Assembly (NCBI GenBank): GCA_900542615.1
Contig: UQOG01000002.1
Location: forward strand, 21,041-85,040
Direction of reading: 5' to 3'
Source of the DNA: an uncultured Eubacteriales bacterium
GTDB lineage: Bacteria; Bacillota; Clostridia; Christensenellales; CAG-138
DNA: 64,000 nucleotides
This document shows positions 17,138 to 25,741 of the stretch, piece by piece (positions within the stretch are counted from its first letter, which is position 1; every line of letters starts with the position of its first letter). The notes beneath the pieces were generated by a model. The model did not search any database, had not been told where the DNA came from, and was given only the letters and a program-made list of their open reading frames with translations. The position numbers were made by a program, and so were the translations under genes.

Positions 17138-17176
17138 CGCACATATATTGCCGGGCCGGGGCGTATATATGGAAGC

Positions 17177-17752
17177 ATGAATATACAACATGCCAGCCGA
17201 ATGCGGCTCGATAAGGGGCCTATGGAGCTCCTTGCCCAGCATCCATATTTGTTGCTTTACCTGGCCTTCTTTTTGGTGGCCGGGGTGGCTGCGGGCGTTT
17301 CCACCGCCAGGATGGCTCAGGAGGCGGAGCCCATACTGCCAAAGGCGTTTTCCCAGCTGCAAAACGGCACTTATCAGCTTTGGCCGGGGCTATTGCACGC
17401 CGTTGCGCTGAATGGTTTCCTGTATATGTTAGCCTTTGCGCCCGGGCTGTGGCCGCCGCTGCTGGTGGCCAGCGGGGTCCCGGTGGCATTAAAGGGGTTC
17501 TTTATGGGGGCGGGCATTTTTTATCTGGAGCAGGAGCTGGGGCTTGCGGGGCTTGGCTGGAGTATCCCCCTTTGCGTGGCGCCGGGGCTGTTCCTGGTGG
17601 CGGGGGTGATCCTGCGCGTCCTGTCGGATGTGAGCGATCGGGCGGGGCAGCCTGTGGACGGCCTGCCCCAGCGGGCGGCGGGTTTTGTGCTGCTGTGCAT
17701 CCTGCTGGAAAGCGGGGCGGCGCCGGCGGCCCTGCGGGCATGGCTCAAATGA
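17177..17752 (+). CDS. spoIIM: Stage II sporulation protein M-like membrane protein
   Basis: SpoIIM works with SpoIID and SpoIIP in septal peptidoglycan thinning and engulfment. The 191-residue product has a first membrane helix at about residues 25-43, and further hydrophobic segments including ALKGFFMGAGIFYLEQELG and a C-terminal helix, matching the SpoIIM/DUF95 layout. The assignment also rests on context: the gene is followed by deoB and a dacF homologue, as spoIIM is in related genomes. Overall sequence is divergent. Starts at 17177 or 17222 are both possible; neither has a well-spaced ribosome site. Confidence 0.68.
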   Translation: MNIQHASRMRLDKGPMELLAQHPYLLLYLAFFLVAGVAAGVSTARMAQEAEPILPKAFSQLQNGTYQLWPGLLHAVALNGFLYMLAFAPGLWPPLLVASGVPVALKGFFMGAGIFYLEQELGLAGLGWSIPLCVAPGLFLVAGVILRVLSDVSDRAGQPVDGLPQRAAGFVLLCILLESGAAPAALRAWLK

Positions 17753-17753
17753 T

Positions 17754-17782
17754 TTGACGGCCAGGGCGGAGAATGGTAGAAT
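17754..17782 (+). promoter_or_regulatory. Sigma-A promoter of deoB
   Basis: TTGACG at 17754-17759 and TAGAAT at 17777-17782 have a 17-base spacer. The -35 box begins two bases after the spoIIM stop and gives deoB its own vegetative transcript. Confidence 0.78.
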
Positions 17783-17834
17783 CAAATTGACCAACCAAGC
17801 GATTTCCAAGGGATACAAAAGAAAGGATCGGACT

Positions 17835-19013
17835 ATGGCACAGCGTAAACGGGCGATCATCGTGGTGCTGGACAGCGCGGGTATCGGCAGCCTGCCGGAT
17901 GCGGCGGACTTCGGGGATGCGGGGGCCAACACCATTTGCAATATTTGTCGGGAGCGGGGCCATCTGGACCTGCCCAACATGTACGCCATGGGGCTTTCCC
18001 GGATCCAGGGCGTCCATAGCCTGCCGGCCCATACAGGCGCGATCCATGGGGCGTACGGACGGGCCATGGAAAAAACCCATGCCAAGGATACCACCTGCGG
18101 CCATTGGGAAATGGCGGGGGTGATTATGGAGGAGCCCTTCCAAACCTATCCAAAGGGGTTCCCGCCTCGGATCATGGAGGCCTTTGAAGCCAAGATCGGC
18201 AGGGGCACCCTGGGGAATTGCGTGGCCTCGGGCACGGCCATCATCCAGGAGCTGGGGGACGAGCATGTGCGCACGGGGAAGCCCATCGTATACACCTCTG
18301 CGGACAGCGTTTTTCAGGTGGCGGCCCATGAGGCGGTGATCCCGCCGGCGGCGCTCTATGAGATGTGCGAAATCGCCCGGGCCATGCTGGTGGGGCCGGA
18401 TCTGGTGGGCCGGGTGATCGCGCGGCCCTTCATCGGCAGCAACGGCCGTTACACCCGCACGGAGAACCGGCGGGATTTCGCGGTGCCCCCGGTGAAGGAA
18501 ACCATCCTGGACGGCTTGACGGCCCAAGGGTACCAGACAATCGCCATAGGCAAGATCGAGGATATCTTTTGCCACCGGGGTATCGGCCTGGTAGACCACA
18601 CCAAGAACAATCCGGATGGGATCGAAGCCACCTTGCGGTATGTGCAGGAGGGCGGCGGGGACCTGATCTTCACCAACCTGGTGGATACGGACATGCTCTA
18701 CGGCCACAGGAACGATGTGGAAGGGTATGCCAAGGCCCTGGAATATTTTGACCGGCAGCTGCCCCGGATCATGGCGGCCATGGGGCCGGAGGACCTTTTG
18801 ATCGTAACGGCGGACCACGGCTGCGACCCCACCTATCCCGGCACGGACCACACCCGGGAGTATATTCCCATCCTGGCCTGGCGGCCCGGCCTGGACAGGG
18901 AGGTGGCGCTGGGTACCCGGGCGACCTTTGCGGATATCGGCAGCACCGCCTATGAACACATAACCGGCCGTCCCTGGACCACGGGCCAATCCTTCTTAAC
19001 GGCGCTGCAATAA
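17835..19013 (+). CDS. deoB: Phosphopentomutase
   Basis: This enzyme interconverts ribose (or deoxyribose) 1- and 5-phosphates in nucleoside salvage. The 392-residue product has the alkaline-phosphatase superfamily metal motifs: VVLDSAGIGSLPDA near the start, KDTTCGHWEMAG, FTNLVDTDMLYGHRND and TADHGCDPTYPGTDHTREY. GAAAGGA precedes the ATG at 17835. In related genomes a purine nucleoside phosphorylase often follows; here the next gene is the DacF-like protein. Confidence 0.97.
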   Translation: MAQRKRAIIVVLDSAGIGSLPDAADFGDAGANTICNICRERGHLDLPNMYAMGLSRIQGVHSLPAHTGAIHGAYGRAMEKTHAKDTTCGHWEMAGVIMEEPFQTYPKGFPPRIMEAFEAKIGRGTLGNCVASGTAIIQELGDEHVRTGKPIVYTSADSVFQVAAHEAVIPPAALYEMCEIARAMLVGPDLVGRVIARPFIGSNGRYTRTENRRDFAVPPVKETILDGLTAQGYQTIAIGKIEDIFCHRGIGLVDHTKNNPDGIEATLRYVQEGGGDLIFTNLVDTDMLYGHRNDVEGYAKALEYFDRQLPRIMAAMGPEDLLIVTADHGCDPTYPGTDHTREYIPILAWRPGLDREVALGTRATFADIGSTAYEHITGRPWTTGQSFLTALQ

Positions 19014-19127
19014 ACCTTTGGCAAAAAAATAAGGAATGTTAGCCTGGAAAATCTCCTTTCCATCCGTATGGCACCCCCCTTTTCTTCATACGTATGTAGT
19101 AGTATGCATGAACAGGGGGGTATTTCT

Positions 19128-20270
19128 ATGGGAAAACGCTTGCTTGCCGCGGCCCTGGCGATGCTGTGGCTGCTGCCTGCCGGGACGGCCTGGGCAGATG
19201 GGGAAGCGGACCTGGAGCTTGCCGGCGCCAAGGCGGCGGTGCTGATGGAGCAGGGCGGCGGCCAGGTGGTATTTGGGGCCCAGGCGGATGAAAAGCTGGA
19301 AGTAGGCGGCTTATCCCGCTTGCCTGCCCTATTGGCCGTATGCGAAGGGATAGACGCGGGCCTGCTGGGGCTGGATATGACGGTGACCGTGAGCCATGAA
19401 GCGGCGGCCATTCAGGGCCCCACCGCCTTTTTATCCCCAGGGGAGGCCATAGACGCCGGTTCTCTGCTCAAGGCCGGCATCATCATCACCGCCGGGGATG
19501 CCATCTATGCCCTGGGGGAAGCGGTGTTCGGCACGGAGGAAGCCTGCCTTATCCGGATCCGGGAGCGGCTGGCCAGCCTGAACATCCAGGCGGAATACGG
19601 GGATATGTTGGGAAGCGGTGTAAAGCTATCGGCCCGGGATCTAGCGGCCCTGGGAAGGGCGCTGATGGCAAGTCCGTCCTTTACCAGCTATAGCGGCATT
19701 TTCCTGGATACAATCACCCACCCGGACGGCCGGGAGACCCAGCTGGCCAGCTCCAACCGGTTGATCAAGTCCATGCCCGGCTGCAACGGCGTGGCCACCG
19801 GCTCCTCCAGCACGGCGGGGTATTGCGGCGTGTACAGCGTCAAGCGCAACGGGGCGACCTGGCTTTGCGCCGTGATCGGCGCGCCGGATTCCGCCGCCCG
19901 GTCCGCCGCGGCCACCGCCCTTTTGGAGCATGGCTTTGCCGCCTATGAGGTAAAAACCCTGGCCCGAGCGGAGTCCGTCTTGGTAGACGCGGTGCCTGTC
20001 CAGGGGGCGAAGCAGGCCAACGTGGCCCTGGTAGCGGCTGGCGACGCCATTTTGCTGCTGCCAAAAGGGGTCAGCTTTGAGACCCAATTTGATTTGCCGG
20101 AGTTCCTGAGCGCCCCTGTGTCCAGCCGGGAGGGGGTGGGCAGCGTAACCTACGTGGATGGGGATGGGGAAACCCTGTGTAGGGTGGACCTGCTGCCGGC
20201 GGAGGATATCCCCCAGGCCCAGGTGCTGGATTATACGGCCATGCTGTTGCAAAGATGGGTGCATGGCTAG
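19128..20270 (+). CDS. DacF-like D-Ala-D-Ala carboxypeptidase homologue, catalytically inactive
   Basis: The 380-residue secreted protein has a signal peptide (about 1-23, ending in AWA) and the fold and C-terminal domain of penicillin-binding protein 5-type carboxypeptidases, at the dacF position after deoB. All three active-site motifs are lost. The SxxK is Gly61-Leu-Ser-Arg64, SxN is Ala122-Gly-Asp124 and KTG is Ala223-Thr-Gly225. The frame is intact and the signal peptide kept, so it looks like a maintained pseudoenzyme, not a decayed gene. AGGGGGG at 19113-19119 supports the ATG at 19128. An active relative lies at 23564-24691. Confidence 0.85.
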   Translation: MGKRLLAAALAMLWLLPAGTAWADGEADLELAGAKAAVLMEQGGGQVVFGAQADEKLEVGGLSRLPALLAVCEGIDAGLLGLDMTVTVSHEAAAIQGPTAFLSPGEAIDAGSLLKAGIIITAGDAIYALGEAVFGTEEACLIRIRERLASLNIQAEYGDMLGSGVKLSARDLAALGRALMASPSFTSYSGIFLDTITHPDGRETQLASSNRLIKSMPGCNGVATGSSSTAGYCGVYSVKRNGATWLCAVIGAPDSAARSAAATALLEHGFAAYEVKTLARAESVLVDAVPVQGAKQANVALVAAGDAILLLPKGVSFETQFDLPEFLSAPVSSREGVGSVTYVDGDGETLCRVDLLPAEDIPQAQVLDYTAMLLQRWVHG

Positions 20271-20307
20271 GGGTTTCGCCGCATTTTGGCGGCCTTCGCC
20301 AAGAGGC

Positions 20308-20337
20308 TTGCCAAAAAGATCGGCCATAGCGTATAAT
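20308..20337 (+). promoter_or_regulatory. Promoter before the M50 peptidase gene
   Basis: TTGCCA at 20308-20313 and TATAAT at 20332-20337 are 18 bases apart, 35 bases before the TTG start. It can drive the M50-scpA-scpB-ytfI-ytfJ-dacB run, whose genes are closely spaced. Confidence 0.7.
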
Positions 20338-20371
20338 AACAGCATCTATGTTTTAATGAGGTGCTGAAAAT

Positions 20372-21046
20372 TTGTTTGGTATTACGAGCTTTTTTTCCAA
20401 CCCTTCGGGGATGCTGTCCCAGCTTCTTTATCGGATCCCGGCGATCCTGGTTGCCCTTTCCTTCCATGAATGGGCCCACGCCTACGCGGCGTATAAGCTG
20501 GGCGACCCCACGGCCCGGAATATGGGCAGGATGACCATCAATCCCTTTGCCCATATCGATCCGCTGGGCTTTTTGACCCTGTTGCTGTTCCGCTTCGGCT
20601 GGGCAAAGCCTGTGCCCATCTCCACCCGCTACTTTAAGAACGCCCGCCGGGATGAGCTGATCGTTTCCCTGGCCGGCGTGGCAGCCAATTTGATCTTGGC
20701 CTTTTTAAGCATGGGCGTGTTATATGTTTTCATCTTCACCACCGGGGTGAACCAGGCGGGGATGGAGCTATTTAGCAACTTCTTTTTCCTGAATATCAGC
20801 TTGTGCATTTTTAACCTGCTGCCCATTCCGCCGCTGGATGGCTATCATGTGGCCCAGTGCCTGTTCCTGCGGGGGCAAAAGACCTATCGCGTTTTCGCAT
20901 TCCTAGATCGGTACGGGTATATCATCCTGTTGGTGCTGCTCTTTACCGGGGTGCTGAGCACCATCATGTCCCCCCTGGTAAACGGAATCGTATACGGTAT
21001 AGATGGAATATACCGGCTGATTTTCCAGGTGGCGGGGCTCCTGTAA
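20372..21046 (+). CDS. Site-2 protease family (M50) membrane metalloprotease
   Basis: This 224-residue membrane protein has the zinc-binding HExxH as His32-Glu-Trp-Ala-His36 in the first membrane region and a distal NLLPIPPLDGYH motif that supplies the third ligand. It belongs to the small M50 group that lacks a PDZ domain, common next to scpA in Firmicutes; substrate unknown. The TTG start at 20372 is supported by GAGGTG at 20359-20364. Confidence 0.92.
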   Translation: MFGITSFFSNPSGMLSQLLYRIPAILVALSFHEWAHAYAAYKLGDPTARNMGRMTINPFAHIDPLGFLTLLLFRFGWAKPVPISTRYFKNARRDELIVSLAGVAANLILAFLSMGVLYVFIFTTGVNQAGMELFSNFFFLNISLCIFNLLPIPPLDGYHVAQCLFLRGQKTYRVFAFLDRYGYIILLVLLFTGVLSTIMSPLVNGIVYGIDGIYRLIFQVAGLL

Positions 21047-21052
21047 CACGAC

Positions 21053-21817
21053 ATGGCGTATCAGGTACATCTCAAGCAATTTGACGGCCCCTTGGACCTG
21101 CTGCTCCATCTGATCGAACAGGCGGAGGTGGATATCAAGGATATATTCATCTCCGAGATCACCACCCAGTATTTGGCCTATATGGCCCAGGTGGATGAAC
21201 TGGATATGGATACGGCCAGCGAGTTTTTGACCATGGCCGCTACGCTGGTGTATATCAAGTCCCGCTCCCTGTTGCCCCGGCCCCCAAAGGAGGAGGAAGA
21301 GGGGGAGGATCCGGCGGAGACCCTGATCCGGCAATTGCGGGAATACAAGGCCATCAAGCTGGCGGGCCAGCGGCTACAGGAGCTGGAGCAGGCCGTTAGG
21401 GGCATGTATACCAAGCTGCCGGAGGAATTTCTTCTGCCGCCCCAGGAGGTAGTATGGGAAGGCGGCACCCGGGAAGGGCTGTTTGAGACCTTTTTGGAGC
21501 TGCTGCATAAGCGGGAGCTGGCCAAGGAATCCGCCGTACAGCGCCAGGAAGTGCAGGCGGATACCTTTACCGTGCGCACCCAGCTGGGTAAGCTGCGCAG
21601 CCTGCTGCGGGAGAAGGAACAGGTGGAGTTTTGGGAGCTGTTTCCCCCCGACACCTGCAAGCTGGAGATGATCGTAACCTTTATGGCCCTGTTGGACATG
21701 CTGACCCGTGGGGAAGTGCAGATCCAGCAAAGCCAGCCCTATGCCCCCATCCGCATTCAGCGGGGGAACCTGCTGGGGGAGGATGAGCAGGGCGAGACCT
21801 ATATGGATGAAGTATAA
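21053..21817 (+). CDS. scpA: Segregation and condensation protein A
   Basis: ScpA is the kleisin that bridges Smc heads in the bacterial condensin. The 254-residue product shows the N-terminal FDGPLDLLLHLIEQAEVDIKDI signature and, centrally, FLTMAATLVYIKSR, with a C-terminal winged-helix region. It begins seven bases after the M50 gene and is followed by scpB, its partner in the Smc-ScpAB complex. Confidence 0.97.
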   Translation: MAYQVHLKQFDGPLDLLLHLIEQAEVDIKDIFISEITTQYLAYMAQVDELDMDTASEFLTMAATLVYIKSRSLLPRPPKEEEEGEDPAETLIRQLREYKAIKLAGQRLQELEQAVRGMYTKLPEEFLLPPQEVVWEGGTREGLFETFLELLHKRELAKESAVQRQEVQADTFTVRTQLGKLRSLLREKEQVEFWELFPPDTCKLEMIVTFMALLDMLTRGEVQIQQSQPYAPIRIQRGNLLGEDEQGETYMDEV

Positions 21818-21833
21818 GATGGATGGTGAAACA

Positions 21834-22469
21834 ATGGACCAAGGGAAGCCGCAAACGGATCAGGAATGGTATGGAGCCATAGAATGCATCCTGTTCGTGT
21901 CCGGGGAGCCGGTGGATATGGTGTCTTTGCAGCGGGCGCTGGGGCTGACGGAGCTGGAATTGCAGTCTATCCTGGGTAAAATGGAGGAAAGCTATAAGGC
22001 CCAGGACCGGGGGATCCAGCTATACCGCACCGGTGATACGGTGCAGCTGGTGTCCAACCGCAAATATGCCGGCTATGTGGAGGCCCTGTTGCAGCCCGCC
22101 CAGACCAAGAGCTTTTCCCAAGCCATGCTGGAGACCCTGTCCATCGTGGCCTACAAGCAGCCGGTCACCCGGAACGATATCGAAGCCATTCGGGGCGTCC
22201 GGTGCGAATATTCCGTGAGCCAGCTGCTCAAGCTGGGGCTCATCCAAGAGCTGGGGCGCAAGGACGCAGTGGGCCGGCCCATGCTCTTTGGTACCACGGA
22301 CGCGTTTTTGCGGCAGTTTGGCCTGCACGACCTGGGAGAGCTGCCCAGCTATGAAACCTTTTCCAAGGACATTTCCGACGAGATGGAGGACGCCGTCTCC
22401 CTTGCGCCGCCCATCGCGGAAAAGGACCCGGACCAGCTGGAGCTGGAATTGCCCAAACCCTTGCTGTAA
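21834..22469 (+). CDS. scpB: Segregation and condensation protein B
   Basis: ScpB dimers bind the ScpA middle region. The 211-residue product has two winged-helix domains with the family motifs ILFVSGEPV, LSIVAYKQPVTRNDIEAIRG and LQELGRK-like text (here LIQELGRKDAVGRP). The ATG at 21834 has GGTGA four bases upstream. In-frame ATGs at 21807 and 21819 would add up to nine residues and overlap scpA, so the start is not certain. Confidence 0.94.
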   Translation: MDQGKPQTDQEWYGAIECILFVSGEPVDMVSLQRALGLTELELQSILGKMEESYKAQDRGIQLYRTGDTVQLVSNRKYAGYVEALLQPAQTKSFSQAMLETLSIVAYKQPVTRNDIEAIRGVRCEYSVSQLLKLGLIQELGRKDAVGRPMLFGTTDAFLRQFGLHDLGELPSYETFSKDISDEMEDAVSLAPPIAEKDPDQLELELPKPLL

Positions 22470-22560
22470 CCCGCAATATGGATCTATCAGCCGATCGGCT
22501 GGACATAAGTTTCCAGCCCTGGCAGAATACTAAGGCCAGTACCTGCTTTAAGGAGGGGAC

Positions 22561-23145
22561 ATGGCCTTTTTTCTTATTATACTTTTAATTGGTCTAGGGG
22601 TGGCGGCGGGGCTTTTATGGCCCACGCCCGTTTCCTTTTGCCTGCAATGGGAAGGACGGGCGCTTCGGCTGCGGGGATCCCTGCGGATCTGCTTTACCCT
22701 GCTGCCCATCAAGGTGGAGGTTACGCTGCAATATTTTCCCCTGCGGCTGTATTGGGGGCGGCGGCAGCTGCCCCTGGGCGGGAAAAAACCAAAGCAAAAG
22801 CCGGCGGGCCTTGGCAGGGCGCTGTTCGCCCAGCGGGCCGCCTGGCTTTCCATGGCCCGGCTGCGGCTGTTGGGCAACGTGGGGAAGCTGGGGGACGCAT
22901 ACCGGTCCGTGCTGTATGCTGGGGCGCTGCATATCGGGGCCGACTGCCTGTTCCAGGCCCTACTGGAACCCGATGCGTTGGAGATCCGGGTAGCGCCCAT
23001 ATGGGATTGCCGGTGCTTTTGGGTGAAACTGGAAGGCATAGGAACCCTGCGGCCTTGGCAGATTATAGGTGTTGCCATCCGGCATCAAATACATAGGAGC
23101 AGGCGAGGTAGCAAGCTATGGCACACCCCATCGAAAACATTATGA
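22561..23145 (+). CDS. ytfI: DUF2953 protein (YtfI-like)
   Basis: The 194-residue product has one N-terminal membrane helix and a soluble part rich in aromatic and basic residues, fitting DUF2953 (YtfI of Bacillus), usually encoded directly before ytfJ. AGGAGG at 22551-22556 precedes the ATG. Its 3' end overlaps the start of ytfJ by 28 bases, which implies coupled translation. The function is unknown; it is linked with sporulation by its neighbour. Confidence 0.8.
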   Translation: MAFFLIILLIGLGVAAGLLWPTPVSFCLQWEGRALRLRGSLRICFTLLPIKVEVTLQYFPLRLYWGRRQLPLGGKKPKQKPAGLGRALFAQRAAWLSMARLRLLGNVGKLGDAYRSVLYAGALHIGADCLFQALLEPDALEIRVAPIWDCRCFWVKLEGIGTLRPWQIIGVAIRHQIHRSRRGSKLWHTPSKTL

Positions 23146-23567
23146 AAACCACCATGGAAGAGATCAAGCAGATGGTGGACGTAAATACCGTGGTAGGGAC
23201 CCCCATTCTAACGGGCGCGGAGACCATGATCCTGCCCGTATCCAAGGTGAGCGTAGGCTTCTTTTCCGGAGGCGGGGAATACGGCGCCGGGAAGCCGGAA
23301 AAGGGCATGTGCCCCATCGCAAAAAGCGGGGCGGAGCTATCGGCGGACCAGGCGGAAACCGGCTATCCCTTTGCGGGCGCGTCCATTGGCGGCATGACCC
23401 TGACGCCTTTGGCATTTTTGTCCGTGACCAATGGGAATGTGAAGGTGCTGCCCGCCCAGAGCAATACCACCCTGGACCGGGCCATCGAGCTCATGCCCGA
23501 GGCCATCACCACCCTGGAGCAGGCCATCTCCGGCTTATGTAAGAAGGGGGCCGAAGAAGCGAAATGA
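23118..23567 (+). CDS. ytfJ: Sporulation protein YtfJ (GerW family)
   Basis: YtfJ is a sporulation protein needed for normal spore germination in Bacillus. The 149-residue product has the family features: a helical N-terminus ending NTVVGTPI, the Gly-rich loop VGFFSGGGEYG and a hydrophobic GASIGGMTLTPLAFLSV section. The start lies inside ytfI, and the stop overlaps the dacB start. Confidence 0.95.
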   Translation: MAHPIENIMKTTMEEIKQMVDVNTVVGTPILTGAETMILPVSKVSVGFFSGGGEYGAGKPEKGMCPIAKSGAELSADQAETGYPFAGASIGGMTLTPLAFLSVTNGNVKVLPAQSNTTLDRAIELMPEAITTLEQAISGLCKKGAEEAK

Positions 23568-24691
23568 GGGGGCGGCAAGTAAGGCGGTATTTTGCAGGCG
23601 CCATCGCCGCCCTGTGTTTCTGGCTTGCCCTGCCCGCCATGGCGGCGCAGGAGCCGGTATCCAGCGCGGCGGGGGCCATCCTGATGGAGGCGACCACCGG
23701 GAAGGTGCTCTACGCCAAGGACGCCCATAAGCAGCTGCCCATGGCCAGCACCACCAAGATCATGACGGCCCTGCTGGCCATCGAGCAAGGGGACCTGGAC
23801 GAGCTGGTCACCACGGACGCCAGCGCCTATGGGGTGGAGGGCTCCAGTATGTATTTGCAGCTGGAGGAGACGATTAGCCTGCGGGATCTGCTCTATGGGT
23901 TGATGCTGCCCTCCGGGAACGATGCGGCGGTGGCCATCGCGGTACACATCGGCCATGGCGTGGAGCAGTTCGCCGATATGATGAACCAGCGGGCAAAGTC
24001 CCTGGGGGCGAAAAACACCTATTTTGTCACCCCCAACGGCCTGCCGGACCCGGACCATTATACCACCGCCTATGACCTTGCCTGCATCGCGGCGGCGGCC
24101 ATGCAAAACCCCACCTTCCGGGAGATCGTATCCGCCCAGTATTACCGCACCAGCACCGGGGCGGTGCAGCGGACGTTTAAGAATAAGAACAAGATCCTGT
24201 GGAATTACGAGGGGGGAAACGGGGTTAAGACCGGCTATACCAAGGCGGCAGGCCGGTGCCTGGTGTTTGCGGCGGAGCGGGATGGAATGCAGCTGGTGGG
24301 GGTGCTGCTCAATTGCAACGACATGTTCGAGGAAGCGGAAACGCTGCTGGACTACGGCATGGAGCATTATGAGATGGTTCCCCTGGTAAAGGGCGGCCAG
24401 GCGGTGGCCAACCTGTACGTGGCGGATGGGATGAAAAACCGGTTGGCACTTTGCCCGGGGGAAGATATAATGGTACCAGTGGAAAAGGATGGCAGCAGCC
24501 TGTATAAGACCCGGGTGCTGCTGCCGGATATGGTAACGGCGCCCATAGAAGCCGGGCAGGTCTGCGGGGAAGTGGAGGTCCTGGAGGAGGACGGCACCCT
24601 TCGGGCCAAATTCGACCTGCTTGCCATGGAGGATGTGGATCAGGCCACGGTGGGCTTCTATATCCAAAAGCTGTTCCGGAATATGACGTAG
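23564..24691 (+). CDS. dacB: D-alanyl-D-alanine carboxypeptidase (DacB type)
   Basis: This secreted penicillin-binding protein trims pentapeptides; the DacB group acts on spore cortex. The 375-residue product has a signal peptide (about 1-28), the SxxK tetrad Ser62-Thr-Thr-Lys65, the SxN motif Ser117-Gly-Asn119 and the KTG motif Lys222-Thr-Gly224, then a PBP5 C-terminal domain. All catalytic residues are intact, unlike the homologue at 19128. Its place after ytfJ and before rluB is the usual dacB position. Confidence 0.95.
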   Translation: MRGRQVRRYFAGAIAALCFWLALPAMAAQEPVSSAAGAILMEATTGKVLYAKDAHKQLPMASTTKIMTALLAIEQGDLDELVTTDASAYGVEGSSMYLQLEETISLRDLLYGLMLPSGNDAAVAIAVHIGHGVEQFADMMNQRAKSLGAKNTYFVTPNGLPDPDHYTTAYDLACIAAAAMQNPTFREIVSAQYYRTSTGAVQRTFKNKNKILWNYEGGNGVKTGYTKAAGRCLVFAAERDGMQLVGVLLNCNDMFEEAETLLDYGMEHYEMVPLVKGGQAVANLYVADGMKNRLALCPGEDIMVPVEKDGSSLYKTRVLLPDMVTAPIEAGQVCGEVEVLEEDGTLRAKFDLLAMEDVDQATVGFYIQKLFRNMT

Positions 24692-24745
24692 GCGGTTCCA
24701 GGTTGCGCTTTGTTGCCTTAGGCGGAGGCTGCTTGGAGGACGTAA

Positions 24746-24763
24746 GCCCTGCCCAGGCAGGGC
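24746..24763 (+). terminator. Small hairpin between dacB and rluB
   Basis: GCCCTGC (24746-24752) and GCAGGGC (24757-24763) form a perfect stem with a four-base loop. Only a short ATTT follows, so termination would be partial. Confidence 0.45.
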
Positions 24764-24823
24764 ATTTCGGTGCGGCCGGGGGTAGGCGGCGCCAAGGATG
24801 TACATACGGAGGGGGAAATCGGG

Positions 24824-25543
24824 ATGCGGCTGCAAAAGTATATGGCGGAGGCGGGGGTGGCTTCCCGCCGCAAGTGCGAAGATCTGATCCAGGCGGGCCG
24901 GGTCAAGGTCAACGGCCAGGTGGCCATCCTGGGGACCTGCGTGGAGCCGCAACAGGACCTGGTGGAGCTGGATGGGAAGCCCCTTGGCGAAAGCCAACGG
25001 AAGGTGACGGTGATCCTCCATAAGCCGAGGGGGGTCATGTGTACGGCCCAGGATCCTCAGGGAAGGCCCACGGTGGGGGAATATGTACGGGACCTGCCGG
25101 CGCGGGTATACAACGCGGGCCGGCTGGATTACGATTCCGAAGGGCTGCTGGTAATGACCAACGATGGTGAGCTGGCCTATCGGCTCACCCATCCCAAGTT
25201 TTGCATGGATAAGACCTATTCCGCCATCTGCGACGGGCTGCTGACAAAGGAACAGATCGCCGCGCTGGAGCAGGGAGTCCTTTTGGAGGATGGGCCTACC
25301 CACCCTGCCAAGGTGGAGGAGGTGTATCGGCTGCGCAATGGCAATACCGCCTTTAACATCACCATTCACGAGGGCCGGAACCGGCAGGTGCGGCGGATGC
25401 TGGAGGCGGTGGGCCATGAGACGCTGGCCCTCAAGCGGGTGGCGCTGGGGCCCCTGCGGCTGGGAGACCTGCCCAGCGGGGATTACCGGCCCCTGACGGA
25501 CCAGGAATGGGACGCCCTGCACGCATGGCTGGAAAGCCATTAG
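24824..25543 (+). CDS. rluB: Pseudouridine synthase, RluB/RsuA family
   Basis: The enzyme isomerises a uridine in rRNA. The 239-residue product has an N-terminal S4 domain (MRLQKYMAEAGVASRRKCEDL), the catalytic GRLDYDSEGLLVMTNDGELA motif with its Asp, and IHEGRNRQVRRM. The ATG at 24824 follows a CGGAGGGGG ribosome site and gives the standard start. It closes the scpA-dacB-rluB block. Confidence 0.95.
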   Translation: MRLQKYMAEAGVASRRKCEDLIQAGRVKVNGQVAILGTCVEPQQDLVELDGKPLGESQRKVTVILHKPRGVMCTAQDPQGRPTVGEYVRDLPARVYNAGRLDYDSEGLLVMTNDGELAYRLTHPKFCMDKTYSAICDGLLTKEQIAALEQGVLLEDGPTHPAKVEEVYRLRNGNTAFNITIHEGRNRQVRRMLEAVGHETLALKRVALGPLRLGDLPSGDYRPLTDQEWDALHAWLESH

Positions 25544-25603
25544 CAAAAAATATGGCAAACCCGAAAGGGATTAAAATATCATTGGTAAAATTGACAAATC
25601 TCC

Positions 25604-25632
25604 TTGCGTACAAGTCTGGATTTATGTACAAT
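25604..25632 (+). promoter_or_regulatory. Promoter of the decarboxylase operon
   Basis: TTGCGT at 25604-25609 and TACAAT at 25627-25632 are 17 bases apart. A consensus TTGACA at 25591 lies just upstream but has no well-placed -10 partner. The leader to the oadG ATG would be about 100 bases. Confidence 0.6.
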
Positions 25633-25741
25633 ATAAGTGGTCGGGTTTTGCTTGAACGCCTTGTTTCAAGGAACCATTATAACAATATCTTATATCAATT
25701 TACACTTGAAAAAGAATTATTAAGAAGGGAGGAACACAATT

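Larger units (their letters stand above)
16695..17176. other. 482-base AT-rich spacer with hairpins, no convincing gene
   Basis: No open frame here has both a ribosome site and recognisable composition. The stretch holds a 60-base imperfect hairpin (16705-16764), a hairpin with arms GGTATGC/GCATACC near 16931-16958, one with arms GCCCGC/GCGGGC near 16996-17015, and a perfect 10-base stem at 17107-17137. It may contain a small structured RNA. Confidence 0.6.

Noticed and set aside
19066..19094. GTATG and CATACGTA before the dacF homologue as a sigma-F/G promoter
   Set aside because: The -10 element does not match CATNNTA in register and the spacer is 16, so the match is too weak to call.
23363..25558. 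A 731-codon open frame on the minus strand opposite ytfJ, dacB and rluB
   Set aside because: It is the antisense shadow of well-identified genes in GC-rich DNA; its composition (His/Gln/Pro-rich) is not protein-like and it has no ribosome site.
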